Assembly (NCBI RefSeq): GCF_000801105.2
Contig: NC_079519.1
Location: forward strand, 5,888,668-5,952,667
DNA: 64,000 nt
From: Raphanus sativus
Lineage: Eukaryota > Streptophyta > Magnoliopsida > Brassicales > Brassicaceae
Reading direction: 5' to 3'
The notes below the pieces were generated by a model. That model worked only from the letters and a program-made list of their open reading frames with translations, was not told the DNA's origin and searched no databases. The position numbers and the translations under genes are program-made. Below are positions 12,744-25,920 of the stretch, piece by piece; the first letter of the stretch is position 1; each line of letters begins with the position of its first letter.

Positions 12744-13964
12744 TTAACAATAAAAGTAGGCCACACGATGTTGACGTGTGTTCTTGGACCCCCTTTGAGC
12801 TCGGTTCTTTCACGTGCCGCCATGTTCACATTCGTCATCAAATATGTACATAAATACGTATGAACAGCATGATTACTGAATAGTGTAGACTACTATATTG
12901 TACGTTCCATATCAGCGCATTAGTATATATATATATATATGTGCGCTTTACAGAAATACATTTTGATTTCCATTTTATACATATGGTTTACATTTATACT
13001 TTACAGTATCTTTGCCGCATTGCCAATTCAACAACACTTCGATCAGTAGTTACGTGGTCCAATAACACTTTTTGGTATAAACAATCCTTTAGATGAAAAT
13101 TATTACAGGTTCAGATTATGATATTGATTTAACCTTTTCATGCTAAAAGTATAGTCTTTCAATCTGGATACTTTACAAATTTAAATTTTGTATTTTTTGC
13201 TGTTCGACTCGATAATGATGTTATATACAGTAACCGCACATAGTTCAATTAATGAGATCCTTTATCTTATATTTTTGGTTGCTTCCATATGGAATCAGAC
13301 ACACCTGTATATTGGTATATTCCTGAAGGAAAAGTGTGAAAAAGGCAAGCTAAATTAAACCAAACCCTTTCGGCGATGCATCGCGTGATGCCATGAGCTT
13401 TTCTAGTTCAGACAACACAAAAGGTATTTTTTTTTCTCCCAAGTTTGTAATTAGTTTAAACATATACTAAAACGATATATTTTTTTCTCTCAAGTTTGCC
13501 TCCCTTTTAAATATATCACAAGTGTATGAAAAAGCTTTAGGCATGATGTTATATGGTGCCGTAATTTGCGGGCTTGATAGCATTTACACAATTTATATGA
13601 AAAGAAAAGAACATTGCACTTTTTATCGTTTACTTGAAATAGTAATATTTTTTTTGGTGTAAGAAATAGTAATATTTTGATAGGACTTGGTAGATTATAA
13701 AAACTTAAGGAGGCTGAAAATTTCAAACTTGGTGGCGCCGTAAAGATTTGAATTATTAACTCCAACTTCCAAAACCTAATATACTTATTTAAAGTTATTT
13801 TTTCAAAAGCTTTATGATTACAAATTTTCATAGCCAATTTTCTTGCTTAATTTTTTTTTCTCAAAGGAAATTACAACAAGCATCTGCAATTTTTTTTCAG
13901 ATTAATACGTATATAAAAACAAGCATCTGCAATTTTTTTCAGATTATCTACAACAAGCATCTGC
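12744..13964. other. Intergenic DNA
   Basis: No gene recognised. It holds a short AT run near 12925 and a tail-only insertion at 13636-13678. A repeated AACAAGCATCTGCAATTTTT motif (about 13873, 13919 and 13952) lies immediately before the LINE fragment. Confidence 0.4.
13636..13678 (-). mobile_element. Tail-only insertion with 16-bp target duplication
   Basis: GAAATAGTAATATTTT is present at 13636-13651 and 13663-13678. The 11 bases between are TTTTGGTGTAA, which on the minus strand is TTACACC plus A residues. This fits a retroposon 3' tail inserted by target-primed reverse transcription. With so little inserted sequence, a local duplication cannot be excluded. Confidence 0.6.
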
Positions 13965-14420
13965 AAGGAGTTTGACACAATATGTGCTTTATGCAAAACT
14001 GCTCAAGAGTCAAAAGGATCATCTATTTTTCGAGTGTTCATATTCCTCTCAGGTTTGGGAGTATCTCGTTAAAGGGCTACTGCTTGATTCTTATACAAAT
14101 GAGTGGAATGCTATTCCGATTTTGATTTCTGATGAGAAAATGGAAAAAAAAGAGATTGTTCTGTATCAGATATACGTTTCAAGCAGCTATGTACGCTCTG
14201 TGGCGTGAAAGAAATAAGCTGAAACATGGGGAGAAGCTTATGCCCATGGAAGTATTGAAGAAGATGATGGACAAAGGTGTGAGAAACAAACTGGGCTTGA
14301 TGAGATCAAAGAGAATAAGAAGCATGGAGGGAGGTTTACAGTTTTGGTTTGGTACAAGATTGTGAATATTCAATAGATTTCAGGTGCCTTAAATATGGTA
14401 CAGTTGATCAAAAAAAAAAA
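13965..14420 (+). mobile_element. 5'-truncated LINE: zinc-binding RT C-terminus plus poly(A)
   Basis: Translation gives the zf-RVT domain found at the end of plant LINE ORF2: CALCKT, then after a frameshift near 14015 KDHLFFECSYSSQVW, and after another near 14170 AMYALWRERNKLKHG. The element ends TTGATC and 11 A (14410-14420). Two frameshifts make it non-functional. I did not find a clean target duplication. Confidence 0.75.
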
Positions 14421-14605
14421 TTTGCACTTGATGTAAAAGAGTTTTTTTTTTTGATGAATAAAAATTTAACACATTCAAAAAGAAAATATTCCCAACGAAT
14501 AAGAATGAGAGAAAGAAAAGATAATTCACACAAATAAAATTGAAATTCTTATAAAAATTTCAACAAACAAAAAAAGTAAGGAGTAGAGCAAGAGATGTCT
14601 AACTA

Positions 14606-15466
14606 CTAAACAACCAGTGTGGACCTCTGGTCTAACGTTCTAAGATTTGTACATGAAGAAGAAGAATGAGAAAACGAGACCGTCTCATCAGATTCTTGAC
14701 TACTCTGTTTCTCTTCTCTGTTCACCATCGCAGGATTCATGAACTTCAGAAACGAACCCTCCGATATAATCGAAAGTTCTTGTTTTTGCTCTCCTACTTC
14801 GGCTTCTTCGATCAGTCTCCTCCTCAGCTTCTCTTCGATCAGTCTCCTCCTCAGCTTCTCTTCAGCATCCCTCAAGAACTTGAACTTAGGCGGAGGAGAA
14901 GAAGAAGAAGAAGAAGACCTGAAAAACTTATTAAACTCAAGCTCCCCGTCTGACTCGAACAGAGGATTGTATCCGTGGCGTGAGTAAGACTCCAAGGGAG
15001 AGGACGTTAGTGTAGTAGGAGAAGTCAATGGAGTGAAACCAGGGGTAGTACAGTCATTTACTCCCAGCGGAAGATTACTCAAGCTCCTTCTTCTTGACCT
15101 TGAGCCTAGTCTTGATTTTCCATCATCAGATTCCAAATCTGCTTTTGTCTCTTCTATGATTGTGAAGAGAAACCTTTGGTTATGAAGTTTCATTAGCTCT
15201 GCTTCAAACCCTAGTTCTAAATCTTGATTCCTCGAGATTTCCACTTCTCTTTCGCCTTTGTTGGCCTCAGGCTCTTTGAAACAGAACAGCTGGATAAGTT
15301 CCTTAGCGTACCCAACCTGTTCGTCTTCTTCTTTCTCTTCTTCGCTTTCTTGGCTTATGATCTTCTTCTTCCTTCTCAGAAGGTAATAGACTTCTGCAAC
15401 AAGTGCTAATAGAAGAAACCCACACACCAAACTCAACCCTATCCCTAAACCACTTATAGTCTTCAT
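14606..15466 (-). CDS. Single-pass membrane protein, At5g59350-like
   Basis: A 286-residue intronless protein of unknown function. One hydrophobic segment at about residues 5-29 (GLGIGLSLVCGFLLLALVAE) is followed by a basic RRKKK stretch and an acidic run, predicting an N-terminal anchor with a cytosolic C-terminal domain. Further on come a KLHNQRFLF block, a Ser/Thr-rich region with TPGFTPL and ESDGELEFNKFFR blocks, a poly-Ser run, and a KFKFLRDAEEKLRRRLIEE block likely to be helical. Within it the nine-residue unit KLRRRLIEE is repeated twice by an exact 27-bp duplication (14807-14833 and 14834-14860). The block set matches what I recall of At5g59350, and the position beside WOX2 agrees. 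No enzymatic motif is visible. Confidence 0.8.
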   Translation of the reverse strand: MKTISGLGIGLSLVCGFLLLALVAEVYYLLRRKKKIISQESEEEKEEDEQVGYAKELIQLFCFKEPEANKGEREVEISRNQDLELGFEAELMKLHNQRFLFTIIEETKADLESDDGKSRLGSRSRRRSLSNLPLGVNDCTTPGFTPLTSPTTLTSSPLESYSRHGYNPLFESDGELEFNKFFRSSSSSSSPPPKFKFLRDAEEKLRRRLIEEKLRRRLIEEAEVGEQKQELSIISEGSFLKFMNPAMVNREEKQSSQESDETVSFSHSSSSCTNLRTLDQRSTLVV

Positions 15467-15799
15467 CTTCTTCTCTCATCCAAAATTCTCACATGACATG
15501 AAAAAAGAAATGGGTAAGTTGTGTGAAAGTACAGATTCGGTTACCCTTTTTCAAAGTTTGAGGAAAACCTAAATGTGTAAGAAACCTGTTCAAATAAGAG
15601 ATATTTTTAGAGGAGCACAATATAGAAATTTGCCTAGATGGTGAGCAGACGTTACCATTGAAAGATAAATATAGATTTGTGTGAGTGTGTGTGTGTGATA
15701 TAGATAGAGAAACTTCTCTCTAAAATCAATTTAGATTCACAAGTTAGGTTCCTTGTAATACTTGGCACAAAAGGACCATTGGGCCTTTATCGCAAAATT

Positions 15800-16461
15800 T
15801 TGAGTACGACCGGACATTCAGGTATACACTCTAGTTTGACTCGACTCTATTTAGGTTTCGGATTTTTGGGATTAAAAATTTAGATTCATTCGGATATTTA
15901 GAAATTTTGGTTCGGACTTTTGTTGGTTCGGTTTGAGTTCGGATAATCCATTTAAATTCATATATACATAATTTAAATTTCTGAAAATCTAAAAAAATAA
16001 AAAAATAATATATAACATATAAATTTGAATAATGTATGATAAAATACCTAAACTTAATACAAAATTGGTTTGATCTGAATATTTGAATGGATAATTAATA
16101 GCTCTTTAAGTACTTTTGCTTTTTAGTATTGTTTAGCTATTTTAGATATTTACTTTTGACTATTCACATATATTTTCAAATAATTTGGACAACTTTAAAA
16201 TATATTATACATTTTGGATATTAAATCTAAAAATAGTTAACATATTCAGGTATATAAATCTGATTCAGATATATTTGAATACCTAAAATATTCCAATTTG
16301 GAACGAATTCAGTTTCGGTTTTTTAGATATCAAAATTTTGAAACCGATCGGATATTTAACCAAATTCAGTTCGGTTTCGATACTATTTTTTCCGAATCGG
16401 ATTTGTTTTGATACTAATTTTTGTATCGGATTTGGTTCGAATTTTTTTTGCCCAGCCCTAA
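15800..16461. mobile_element. Degraded hAT-like MITE
   Basis: Rich in TTCGGTT/CGGATA repeats flanking an AT-rich centre, as in the MITEs at 45310 and 60629. The right end TGCCCAGCCCTA (16450-16461) is the complement of the family's TAGGGNTGGGCA end. The left end near 15800-15820 is eroded, and no 8-bp duplication could be assigned. It abuts the Copia fragment. Confidence 0.5.
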
Positions 16462-16970
16462 CCCGAACTACAAAAGAAGAGGCAGATCTGGGTCTTACAG
16501 TGGTCGTGGTGGTTTCTACAGCAGGGAACATGGCTTCTCACAACATCAATCTAACATTAACATTCAGAATGAGAGGCCAACTTGTCAGATATGTGAAAGG
16601 GTTGGCCATACTGCAATCAAATGTTACAACAGGTTTAATAACAATTATCAAGCTGCTGAAGCCTTCACCTCTTTACGTGTGTCTGAAGTCAAAGGACTGA
16701 TATCCTGATTTGGGAGCAACAACTCATGTTACATCGTCTACCACTAACCTGCAAGGTATTCATCCTCATGAAGGAAATGCTTCAGTGATGGTTGGCAATG
16801 GAGCCTATCTACCAATCACTTGTCAGGTAGGGAAGAGCAAATAAATTACAATTTTTTTCATTTTCAGTCTCGTGTGTCTAGGCCTCTAAAGAGGATCCAT
16901 TGTGATCTATGGAATCTTCTCCCATGTTTCAAGTCAGGAAGTAACAACCACTTATACTATTCTACTTTGA
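16455..16970 (+). pseudogene. Ty1/Copia polyprotein fragment (gag zinc knuckle to integrase start)
   Basis: Translation across frames gives an RGRSG-rich basic stretch, the CCHC zinc knuckle CQICERVGHTAIKC (16583-16624; C-x2-C-x4-H-x4-C), then the protease region (GATTHVTSS, ASVMVGNGAYLPITC) and the integrase start (RPLKRIHCDLW). A TGA near 16706 and frame changes break it. No LTRs were found on either side, so this is an internal fragment. Confidence 0.75.
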
Positions 16971-17272
16971 AATAAACAATTTCAAACAAAGTAATATATT
17001 ATGGTCGCTAACTATAAAAAAAATCAGAAAATATCAAATTTTAAACATATTTTCATTTTCATATTTTTAGAATATTTTTAGTTACTAAAATCATATAATA
17101 AATTATAAATTCATATAAGAATATAACGTACGCGCCGGAATATCATTAGTTATCAATAATATTAATTTTTCTTCTCACCATACAATTCTTAAAACGGGGT
17201 TTAATTTTTTTTTTTAAATATTTCATTTTTGATTTCTGCCCTCAAAATTTAAAGAATAACTGTTAAAGATCT
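16971..17272. other. AT-rich spacer
   Basis: About 300 bases between the Copia fragment and the retroposon target site. No recognisable feature. Confidence 0.5.
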
Positions 17273-18150
17273 AAGTAATTTTTTACATGGGTCGGTCAAC
17301 AAAAAGGGATGGTAGAAGCTCTCTCTTCTCTCTAAAAAGAGAGAGAGAGACTCGCGGTGGTCCCCGTTCCTCTTCCTACTCGTCGTCTTCTGGCGGCGAC
17401 TCTGCTTCCGGCGCCGCGCCCTTCTCGTGGTGGACGTCCGGCTTTGACTCCGGCATTGCATCGCTTCGATAAGGGTGGATGGTCGGCTTTGATTTCTTGT
17501 GTCGCTTGGTCTCTGTACGGTGACGGTCCGGTGATAATCCGACGATCTGTTTGTTGTATTGGTCGGTGGTTTGCAATTTTGCTTCAGGGAGAGATATCGA
17601 TGGTTTGATGGTTACTCTCCGTTGAAGAAAGCAAAGGGATGAAATCGTCTGGTCTTCGTTTCGACGATGTAGCTCCTGTTGGATGAGATCTCGACAGGCG
17701 ATGAAGCTCTCCATTAATGGTGTTACAGCGATGAGGACGGCGGTGGTAGTGTCGGGATGTTATCCCGTGTGGATTTGGGGAACCGGATGAGATCTTAGCT
17801 AGGCTCATAGATTCTCTTCGTGGTTCGACTCTCCGATGGTGGAGATTTGGGAAGCTTCGTTTGTCTCCGGGGCGTAATTGTTCGTTTTCCGGTGAAATCA
17901 CTCGGAGCGGTGAGCTCTTCGGCTTGGTGACACATGTTATTTCTCGCTGTTGAGGATTTAATACGTGGTGATTCGTGTTCGCTTTAGATCCATGGTTTGT
18001 CGGGTGTTAATGTTTGGACCCGGATTTTCTTTTGTTTGGGTCTTTTTCGGTTGGGTTTTTAGGCCTTGGTTGTTTGTACTTCGTTTTTGGGCTACGGCCC
18101 TTTAATAAAATACCTTTAGATGGCAAAAAAAAAGAAGTAATTTTTTACAT
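17273..18150 (+). mobile_element. Non-coding retroposon, 846 bp, 16-bp target duplication (Sadhu-like?)
   Basis: AAGTAATTTTTTACAT occurs at 17273-17288 and 18135-18150. The 846 bases between them end with AATAAA, a short AT-rich stretch and A9, marking the plus strand as the transcript. The insert is much more GC-rich than its surroundings, with GA/CT-rich sequence near its start and no single long conserved frame. Size, poly(A), target duplication and lack of coding capacity fit the Sadhu retroposons described in Arabidopsis, but family membership is inferred only from these properties. Confidence 0.75.
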
Positions 18151-19629
18151 ACCATGGGGATGGGGGAAGAGAAGGTTGTCGCTTTAGAGGGTTTTGGATC
18201 GAGAGATAATGTGATGAAATCTAAATTAGTACAAAAATCTTGTTAGCTCTCGGCTCTCCTAAATTCTAGGAACGGCTCCACCTCTTCCAGGCTGTACCTT
18301 TTCAGAACTTTTCGTTTTAATATCATTTAATTGTATTCCTACTAAAGAGTTTAAATCTTACCTCCGTGTGATAAAGGAACAAGGACCACGGAAATGCCAA
18401 CGGGTTACAACTCTAGTTTGGCGGAATGCTAAAAATAGAAAACATAGCTAGCACACGAAGGAAACAACATAAAATAGTAAACATAGCTAGCACACGAAGG
18501 AAACAACATATACAAACAAAAGAGATGAATACGATACGTGTACAGATGTAGAATATGAACTGATATGTACGTGTAAAATTTTGGCTACAAGTGTCGGCCA
18601 GACACGACGACACCACACAACAGAGACAAATTGCCTTTTTACGACAGTTATACATATACGTCTTTTTGCACATGAACATACATAACGAAATGGCAGAGGA
18701 ATTGATTTTGAGGTGATGTCATACTAAATAAAAACCTAATAAATACGAAGTATTGCAGAGGACTATGTAGATCACTGTTAGTAATGCTCTTGAGTTATGA
18801 CAAAAAAAAGTTATAGTCTAAATTGTTTTGTTGATCCTAATCAGAGGTTCATGTCTTTCAATTATAACATTATAGGTAAATTAGTGGTATACGCATTATA
18901 GCATATTTGTCCTCATTCTATAAATTATTTTTAAAAAGAGTGGAAAACAGAGTATGAACAAAAAAAAATTACTCTGTTTTATAGTTTTGGAATGGGGATA
19001 GATCTCAAACCTTATTTCATTTTTTGACTCTAAATTCTATTTGGAGTAAAATAATTCTCGATCCCACTCCATATTCAACTCCAAAATATAATAATAGTTA
19101 AAAGTTATTTCATTTATAGAGTAATCCTACATATTATTCTATTTTGGAGTTGAATTTTACTTATTATAAAAAAATCTTTTAATCTTGAATATTTTTATTT
19201 CATACAAATAATATTTAAAATGATATAATAACATAAATACAAATATGATATTCAAAAAGATCGCGTAATCATTTTAGAGAATTTCTTGGGTTCACCCTTT
19301 AGGGTAAACAAGTAGATTCACCAACCAATAGAAATTAGTTATTTTAGATTTAATATCTTTTCAAAAAGAAAACAAAATGAAAATAATAAAGAAAATTCAA
19401 ATTATTTATGTCTTTAAAATAAATAAGGAAATATTAATAATTATCAAAAAATTAATATTGTTAACGACGTCAGCAAAACACTAAAACCTAAACTCTAAAT
19501 CATAAATCTAAACCCTTAGGTGACCCTAAATCCTAAACCATAAATCTTTAGATAAATCATAAACTTTAAATCATAAACATTAAAAACTAAATATGAATAA
19601 CACTAAACCCTAAACTCTAAGGATTTATG
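18151..19629. other. Intergenic DNA with short duplications and telomere-like repeats
   Basis: Contains a direct duplication of a 30-base unit (ATAGCTAGCACACGAAGG...) at about 18445-18512 and an inverted GGGTTCACCC/GGGTAAAC motif near 19290. At about 19480-19620 there is a run of degenerate CTAAACC/CCTAAA units resembling telomere repeat. No gene recognised. Confidence 0.5.
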
Positions 19630-20024
19630 AAAGTGGCATAAACTAATAAAAATAAACATAAATGATTTAAAGATCTGATAAATTGCTTTTGAAACTATTA
19701 AGTTTGGTGAACTATTATTCAAACGGAATAGATAAGTTTGTTTATCTTGTCGGTCAACATTTTCATATGACACTATTTTTACTTTGTTGAGCTTGATATA
19801 TGCATATACAAAATAAAAGCAATTTATCAGATCTTACATAAAAGTGGCATAAACTAATAAAAATAAAAATAAACATAAATGATTTAAAGATCTGATAAAT
19901 TGCTTTTGAAACTACTAAGTTTGGTGAACTATTGTTCAAACGGAATAGATAAGTTTGTTTATTTTGTCGGTCAACATTTTCATATGACACTATTTTTACT
20001 TTGTTGAGCTTGATATATGCATAA
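19630..20024. repeat. Direct duplication, about 180 bp, offset 211 bp
   Basis: The block beginning AAAGTGGCATAAACTAATAA at 19630 is repeated from 19841 with a six-base insertion and a few substitutions. Both copies run to TTGAGCTTGATATATGCATA. The spacer between them includes an inverted copy of the AAATTGCTTTT/GATCTGATAAATT region. Confidence 0.75.
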
Positions 20025-23000
20025 ACATTTGGATCATGTAGGAAATTCAAAATACAAATAAAACTTTGTTTTCTGTAGGTAAAAATTATAATTTTGTTTT
20101 TGAATTAGGAATTGCATATGATAAAAATTGTATAACTGAAGTTGGAACAGAAGTATCATCCGTAGTTATTGAAATTGTAGAAGATGAAACTGTTAGATTT
20201 CAAAATTTTCTTGGTTGAATTTAGAAAATCAAAGATAAAGAATGCCATTGTTTATTACGAAATACATTAGTTGATCATTTGTGAAAAATATTTTAATGCT
20301 TATTACTAAAATAAAATATGGATTTTATATATTTTATATATTTTTTATATTTTTAATAATACATTTTTATTTAAATAAAATATATTCTTGTGGAAATTTT
20401 TATAAACATAAAATAGTTGGGTTAATTGTTAATTTTTATAAGTTGAAGGTCTTAACAATAATTATTAACTAAACAAAAGGAGAATCATTAGAAAATATTT
20501 TGGAGTAAAAATGAAATAATGCACAATTTCATTTTATAAAATGGAGTAATATATTGGAGATGCTTTGGAGAGGTTATAAAGTAAAATGGAGTAAAGATTT
20601 TTGTTGAAGTTGTAGATGGTTATAGTATTAAACACCTTGTAACCATCACCTATTTTGATCAATAAGTATAGACCAAAACGATATATAGCAATGATACAAT
20701 ACCAAAATATAACACTTGTTTATTTATATAAAGTCATGTTTTTGTTATACGATTTCTAAATAGAATACAACCAAATAAAATAGAGTGAATAAGGTGAAAA
20801 TCCTAAAACAGAGTGGAAATTAAGAAACTACTACACAGACTATGTGGAGCTTCTAATTGAAAAAGTAGAATGAAAATGTCAAATTTTTTCTTATTTGGTT
20901 TAATAGCATTCACCAGATAGTGGGATATAATAGCATTTAGAGATAGCAGAGCAAAACACATTTACTAAATAGTGGAACATGGTAGTTTTGGATATACAGC
21001 TAAATACACTAAAAAGTTTGAGTAGGGAATGCAAATACCATAAAATAATTTATTGCAGTGTAAATTGTTTATCTTTTTCGAATATTTGCATATATATACC
21101 CACATATATTTTTACTACATATATAAAATATAAAAAATACCTTTTGTTTTAAAACTACATATACAAAATATAAAAAATGAAAAAAAAAATGAGTTAAAAT
21201 AATTGAGTAAGATGTTGAGTTTTGTTAAAATGATTGTAAATGTCAAAATTCATAAATACTAAATTAATAAATTTAAAAGATGATGTGTAATATTAAAAAT
21301 GTAAAACAGGGTGTTGAATAATGTTAACTATTATTTTAAATGGTGTTATTTATGAAAGATAGAATGGTGGTATTTAGAAATAGTAAAAAAAAAATGCCAT
21401 GGTGACCACGAATTTATCTGGAATTTAACGAAAACAAGAGATTTCGAATCAAATGGCTCAAATTCAGTAGAACATGAAAGTCAATGAACTGGCGAAGAGA
21501 TTGAGGACTGTAATATGTCTCTCTCACTCTCTTTCACGAGACAAATCTCTGTTCCTATAGATTCCTAGGTGTCTAAAAGACTCGAATTGAAGCAATGCAT
21601 GTCTTTTGCTTTCACATTTTATCATTCCGAGTGCCAATTTCTCACAGAATCTTACTATCCAAGTATATACATATTGTTCATTTTTCACACATTTTTGTAC
21701 CAAAAGTTGGGATGGTAAATTGCACTAGAAGATAAATTTTAATTCTTATTTTTTTCATTGATTAGTATAGATTTCAGTTTTTGAAGCTAAACTGCACTAG
21801 AAGATATTACTATTTTAATTTTGTATAAAGTTGGGATGTTAAATAGTATTCATTTCATTTGAAATCTACTATAGTTTCAAAAATTATTTTATATATTTAA
21901 ATTTTGGTTCGTGTCCATATTTTGTTGTTTTTTCGGTTTCGGTTCGATTGTGGATTTTGGATTTCAGTTCATGAAATATAGTAATAGTTTGGTTATTTAC
22001 GAATTTGGGTTTTGTTATTTTGATTCTTGATTTGGTTCAAAGAACAATGTTAGAAACCTGATAAAATTTTAAGTTTAATTTGAATACATGAACCTGATAT
22101 GGATATGGAATTTTGATCTTGATTCTGATTTAGATAGCTATATTTTTGCTACATTTTCTGGTTTTTATTTTTTTGTTATTGAATTTCTATATTTTAAATA
22201 TTTTTAGGAATCAGTATATCTGAAAGCTATATACCAAATTAAAAATATAAGCTAATTTGTACTTTTGTGTAATAAAAATAAACTATATATTCAACAGTTG
22301 TGATCAGAATATATTAGATATCATTTTGAAATAGTAAATATTTTTAGTCTAAATAAAAATTAGGTAACTATCCTTCTGGTAAATGTTGATATATATTGGT
22401 AATTGTCGGAATTATTTATAAGAAAATGGATTTAGAATAGTGTTGTCAATTAATGAGAAAGTTGAATGAGTTTTTAATATATTTAATATAGTTGTAAATA
22501 TAAATATAAATAATCTGCATGAACCTGCAAGTCTGAAATTAGGCTTGGGCATTTTGTTCGATATCTGAACTCGTATCCGAACCTGACACGAAAAACCTGA
22601 TCTGAAATTTAAATTGAAGTAACAAAATATTCGAACGGGAATTGAATTAGCAGAGATTGAATATACGAATCCGAACGGGTAATACCCGAACCTGAATAGA
22701 TATTTGAATATAACCGAACATAGATATAATTAACTTTATATTTCTATTTTAAATCTCTTATTTTATTTAAAGTATTTATATTTATGCTAAACATATTTTA
22801 AGATCATATAATATAGATATATTTATCCAAACCGATCCGAAATAATCGAACCCGAACTAAAAATATCTTAACCCGGCTCGAAATACAGAAATACCATAGC
22901 GAATCCCTATACCAAAATAACCAAAAATCTGAAAATGGTCAGTTAACATATGAATCTGCTTTAACATACTCTATGTATTACATAACCAAATTCATTATGT

Positions 23001-23227
23001 TTGAACTTTACATGCCATGTTATGTAAATTAAATGAAACGTGGTTTAAAGGCTAGTGATAGGAATAATAGGAAGTAGGTGACAAAAAAGAAATAAATGAA
23101 AATGATAAATGATGTTTGGCTTAATCAAAGTTGGTTTAAGTTAATTATTTTTGGTCTATATCAAGTATAAGGAGGGCGATAGTGCATAACTGCATATTAA
23201 AAGGATTGTTATAAATAAGTCAAAATA
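20025..23227. other. Intergenic DNA upstream of WOX2, with eroded repeats
   Basis: AT-rich with no supportable gene. Bases 22540-22920 hold repeated CCGAACC/ATCCGAA motifs after TTGGGCATTTTG, resembling an eroded hAT-type MITE with no clear right end. The GGTTCGG-type stretch at about 21900-22130 looks like another decayed member. Confidence 0.45.
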
Positions 23228-23267
23228 AAACCATAAATTAATTTGACCAAAAAAACCATAAATTAAT
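23228..23267 (+). mobile_element. Tail-only insertion with 15-bp target duplication
   Basis: AAACCATAAATTAAT occurs exactly at 23228-23242 and 23253-23267. The ten bases between are TTGACCAAAA, consistent with the last six bases of a retroposon plus the start of its A-tail. Confidence 0.65.
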
Positions 23268-24532
<1,265 letters not shown>

Positions 24533-24564
24533 TCTGACTCTGTTCCACTCCCTCACTAAATTCT

Positions 24565-24574
24565 TATATAAATA
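24565..24574 (+). promoter_or_regulatory. Probable TATA box of WOX2
   Basis: TATATAAATA about 100 bp before the ATG at 24672, in a suitable place for transcription to start near 24600. The CT tract lies just upstream, so it would be promoter and not leader. Confidence 0.55.
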
Positions 24575-24671
24575 TGAGAGCCACCCCATGACTTTCATAT
24601 ATGCATCAAGTACATGCAGAAATTCACCTTAAAAACCCTAATTTTCTCACAAAAAATAGTAAATAAAATAA

Positions 24672-25910
24672 ATGGAAAACGAACGCAGCGCAGTAACAAC
24701 AAGCAGTCCAAGGTGGAACCCAACGAAAGAACAGATAACGCTGCTTGAGAATCTTTACAAGCAAGGGATACGAACACCGAGCGCCGATCAGATACAGCAG
24801 ATCACCGGTAGGCTCCGTGCGTTCGGCCATATAGAGGGTAAAAACGTCTTTTACTGGTTCCAGAACCATAAGGCTAGACAACGCCAAAAGCAGAAACAAG
24901 ACCGCATCGCTTCCTTCAGTCGTCTCCTGCACAAAACATCCCGTTTCTTCCAACCTATTCCTTGCTCAAACGGCACGTAGTTTCTCATCCCTACTCTTGT
25001 TTGTATAAATACACATTGATAAATATTATAAGTACTTACTTGATCACAAAATACAGCTTTATTAAAAAAGGTTTAGAACTTACAACGATATACTTATACA
25101 AAAAAAAAAAACTTACAACGACGATATAATAGGGTTCTTGATGATCATGTATATTTTTGTTCAGCACAAGATAAGACATCTTCAGTTTCAAACTTTATGA
25201 TGTTTTAGAGAATGTTTGTTGATTTAAATTAATTATAACTCTATTAAAAACTGTTTAATCAATTTTATTTAACAATTGCTTTCCTGGTAATTAGTGACTT
25301 TTACTTTATGTTTTCAATGATACGTATTAAAATTCTTGTGTATTTACTCAAACTATGATACATTTTGAAATATAGAAGCATTTTTTTCCATTTGTGTTCT
25401 ACGTTTTGAAATGTTACTAAGTGTTAATTGTAATATTTTTGTTGTTGTTATGAAGTGGGCTGCGTTAGTCCGAACTATTTACATCAAGTAAGCGATAATC
25501 AACATGGAAGCTCACACAGACAAGATCTTCACAGTAACAAAGTGATGCTCCCAAGTGGTGGCTACGAGAAACGCACAATCACAGATCATAAGAAACATGT
25601 TTCAGACATAACGACAGCTAGAATATCAATGTCTTCGAGTTCACTCAGATTTGATCGATTTTCCCTTGGTGATCACGGTTATTTTGGCGAGGGCATCAAC
25701 GTCAATACCAACGGACTGAAGACGCTTCCGCTTTTTCCACTTCAGCCTCTGGATGCGAGTAATGACGATGTTGCTGGAAATTCCAGTTTTTCCCCTTGTC
25801 ATGATTCTCCGGTGACTTATTGTGGCGATGATGGTGGACGAGGGCCGTCGTTTATTGACTTCTTCTCTGGTGGTTCTAGTAGGTTCGATAATTTTGGAAA
25901 CGGGCTGTAA
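24672..25910 (+). CDS. WOX2: WUSCHEL-related homeobox 2 transcription factor
   Basis: Nuclear transcription factor that in Arabidopsis patterns the apical cell lineage of the early embryo. Two exons, 24672-24972 and 25456-25910, give 251 residues (Arabidopsis WOX2 is about 260). The WUS-type homeodomain spans about residues 13-75, with [19 protein letters not shown] and the recognition helix [15 protein letters not shown]. Exon 2 carries the WUS-box TLPLFP (190-195) and the C-terminal FIDFFSGGS block. The exon junction gives CSN-V-GCVSP as in Arabidopsis, but only if the intron starts with GC (24973-24974) and ends AG at 25454-25455. A nearby GT (24977) would put exon 2 out of frame and stop the protein just after the homeodomain. 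The splice choice is inferred from protein conservation. Confidence 0.92.
25077..25117 (+). mobile_element. Possible tail-only insertion in the WOX2 intron
   Basis: The 12-mer AACTTACAACGA occurs on both sides of TATACTTATAC plus an A-tract. This is the pattern of a minimal poly(A) retroposon insertion, here inside the WOX2 intron. The direct repeat is shorter than in the other examples. Confidence 0.45.
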
Positions 25911-25920
25911 GGGTTTTAAA

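Noticed and set aside
17249..17901. Frames rich in Arg/Ser near the start of the 17.3-kb retroposon
   Set aside because: High GC and purine-rich sequence produce open frames by chance; the insert is bounded by a target duplication and has no domain.
18413..18679. Cys-rich 88-residue minus-strand frame, possibly a secreted peptide
   Set aside because: Its C-terminal repeat comes from a recent 30-bp DNA duplication, there is no signal peptide or family pattern, and nothing around it supports a gene.
19480..19620. Interstitial telomere array marking a chromosome fusion
   Set aside because: The CCTAAA-like units are irregular and few; the same type of degenerate repeat is common in Brassicaceae intergenic DNA.
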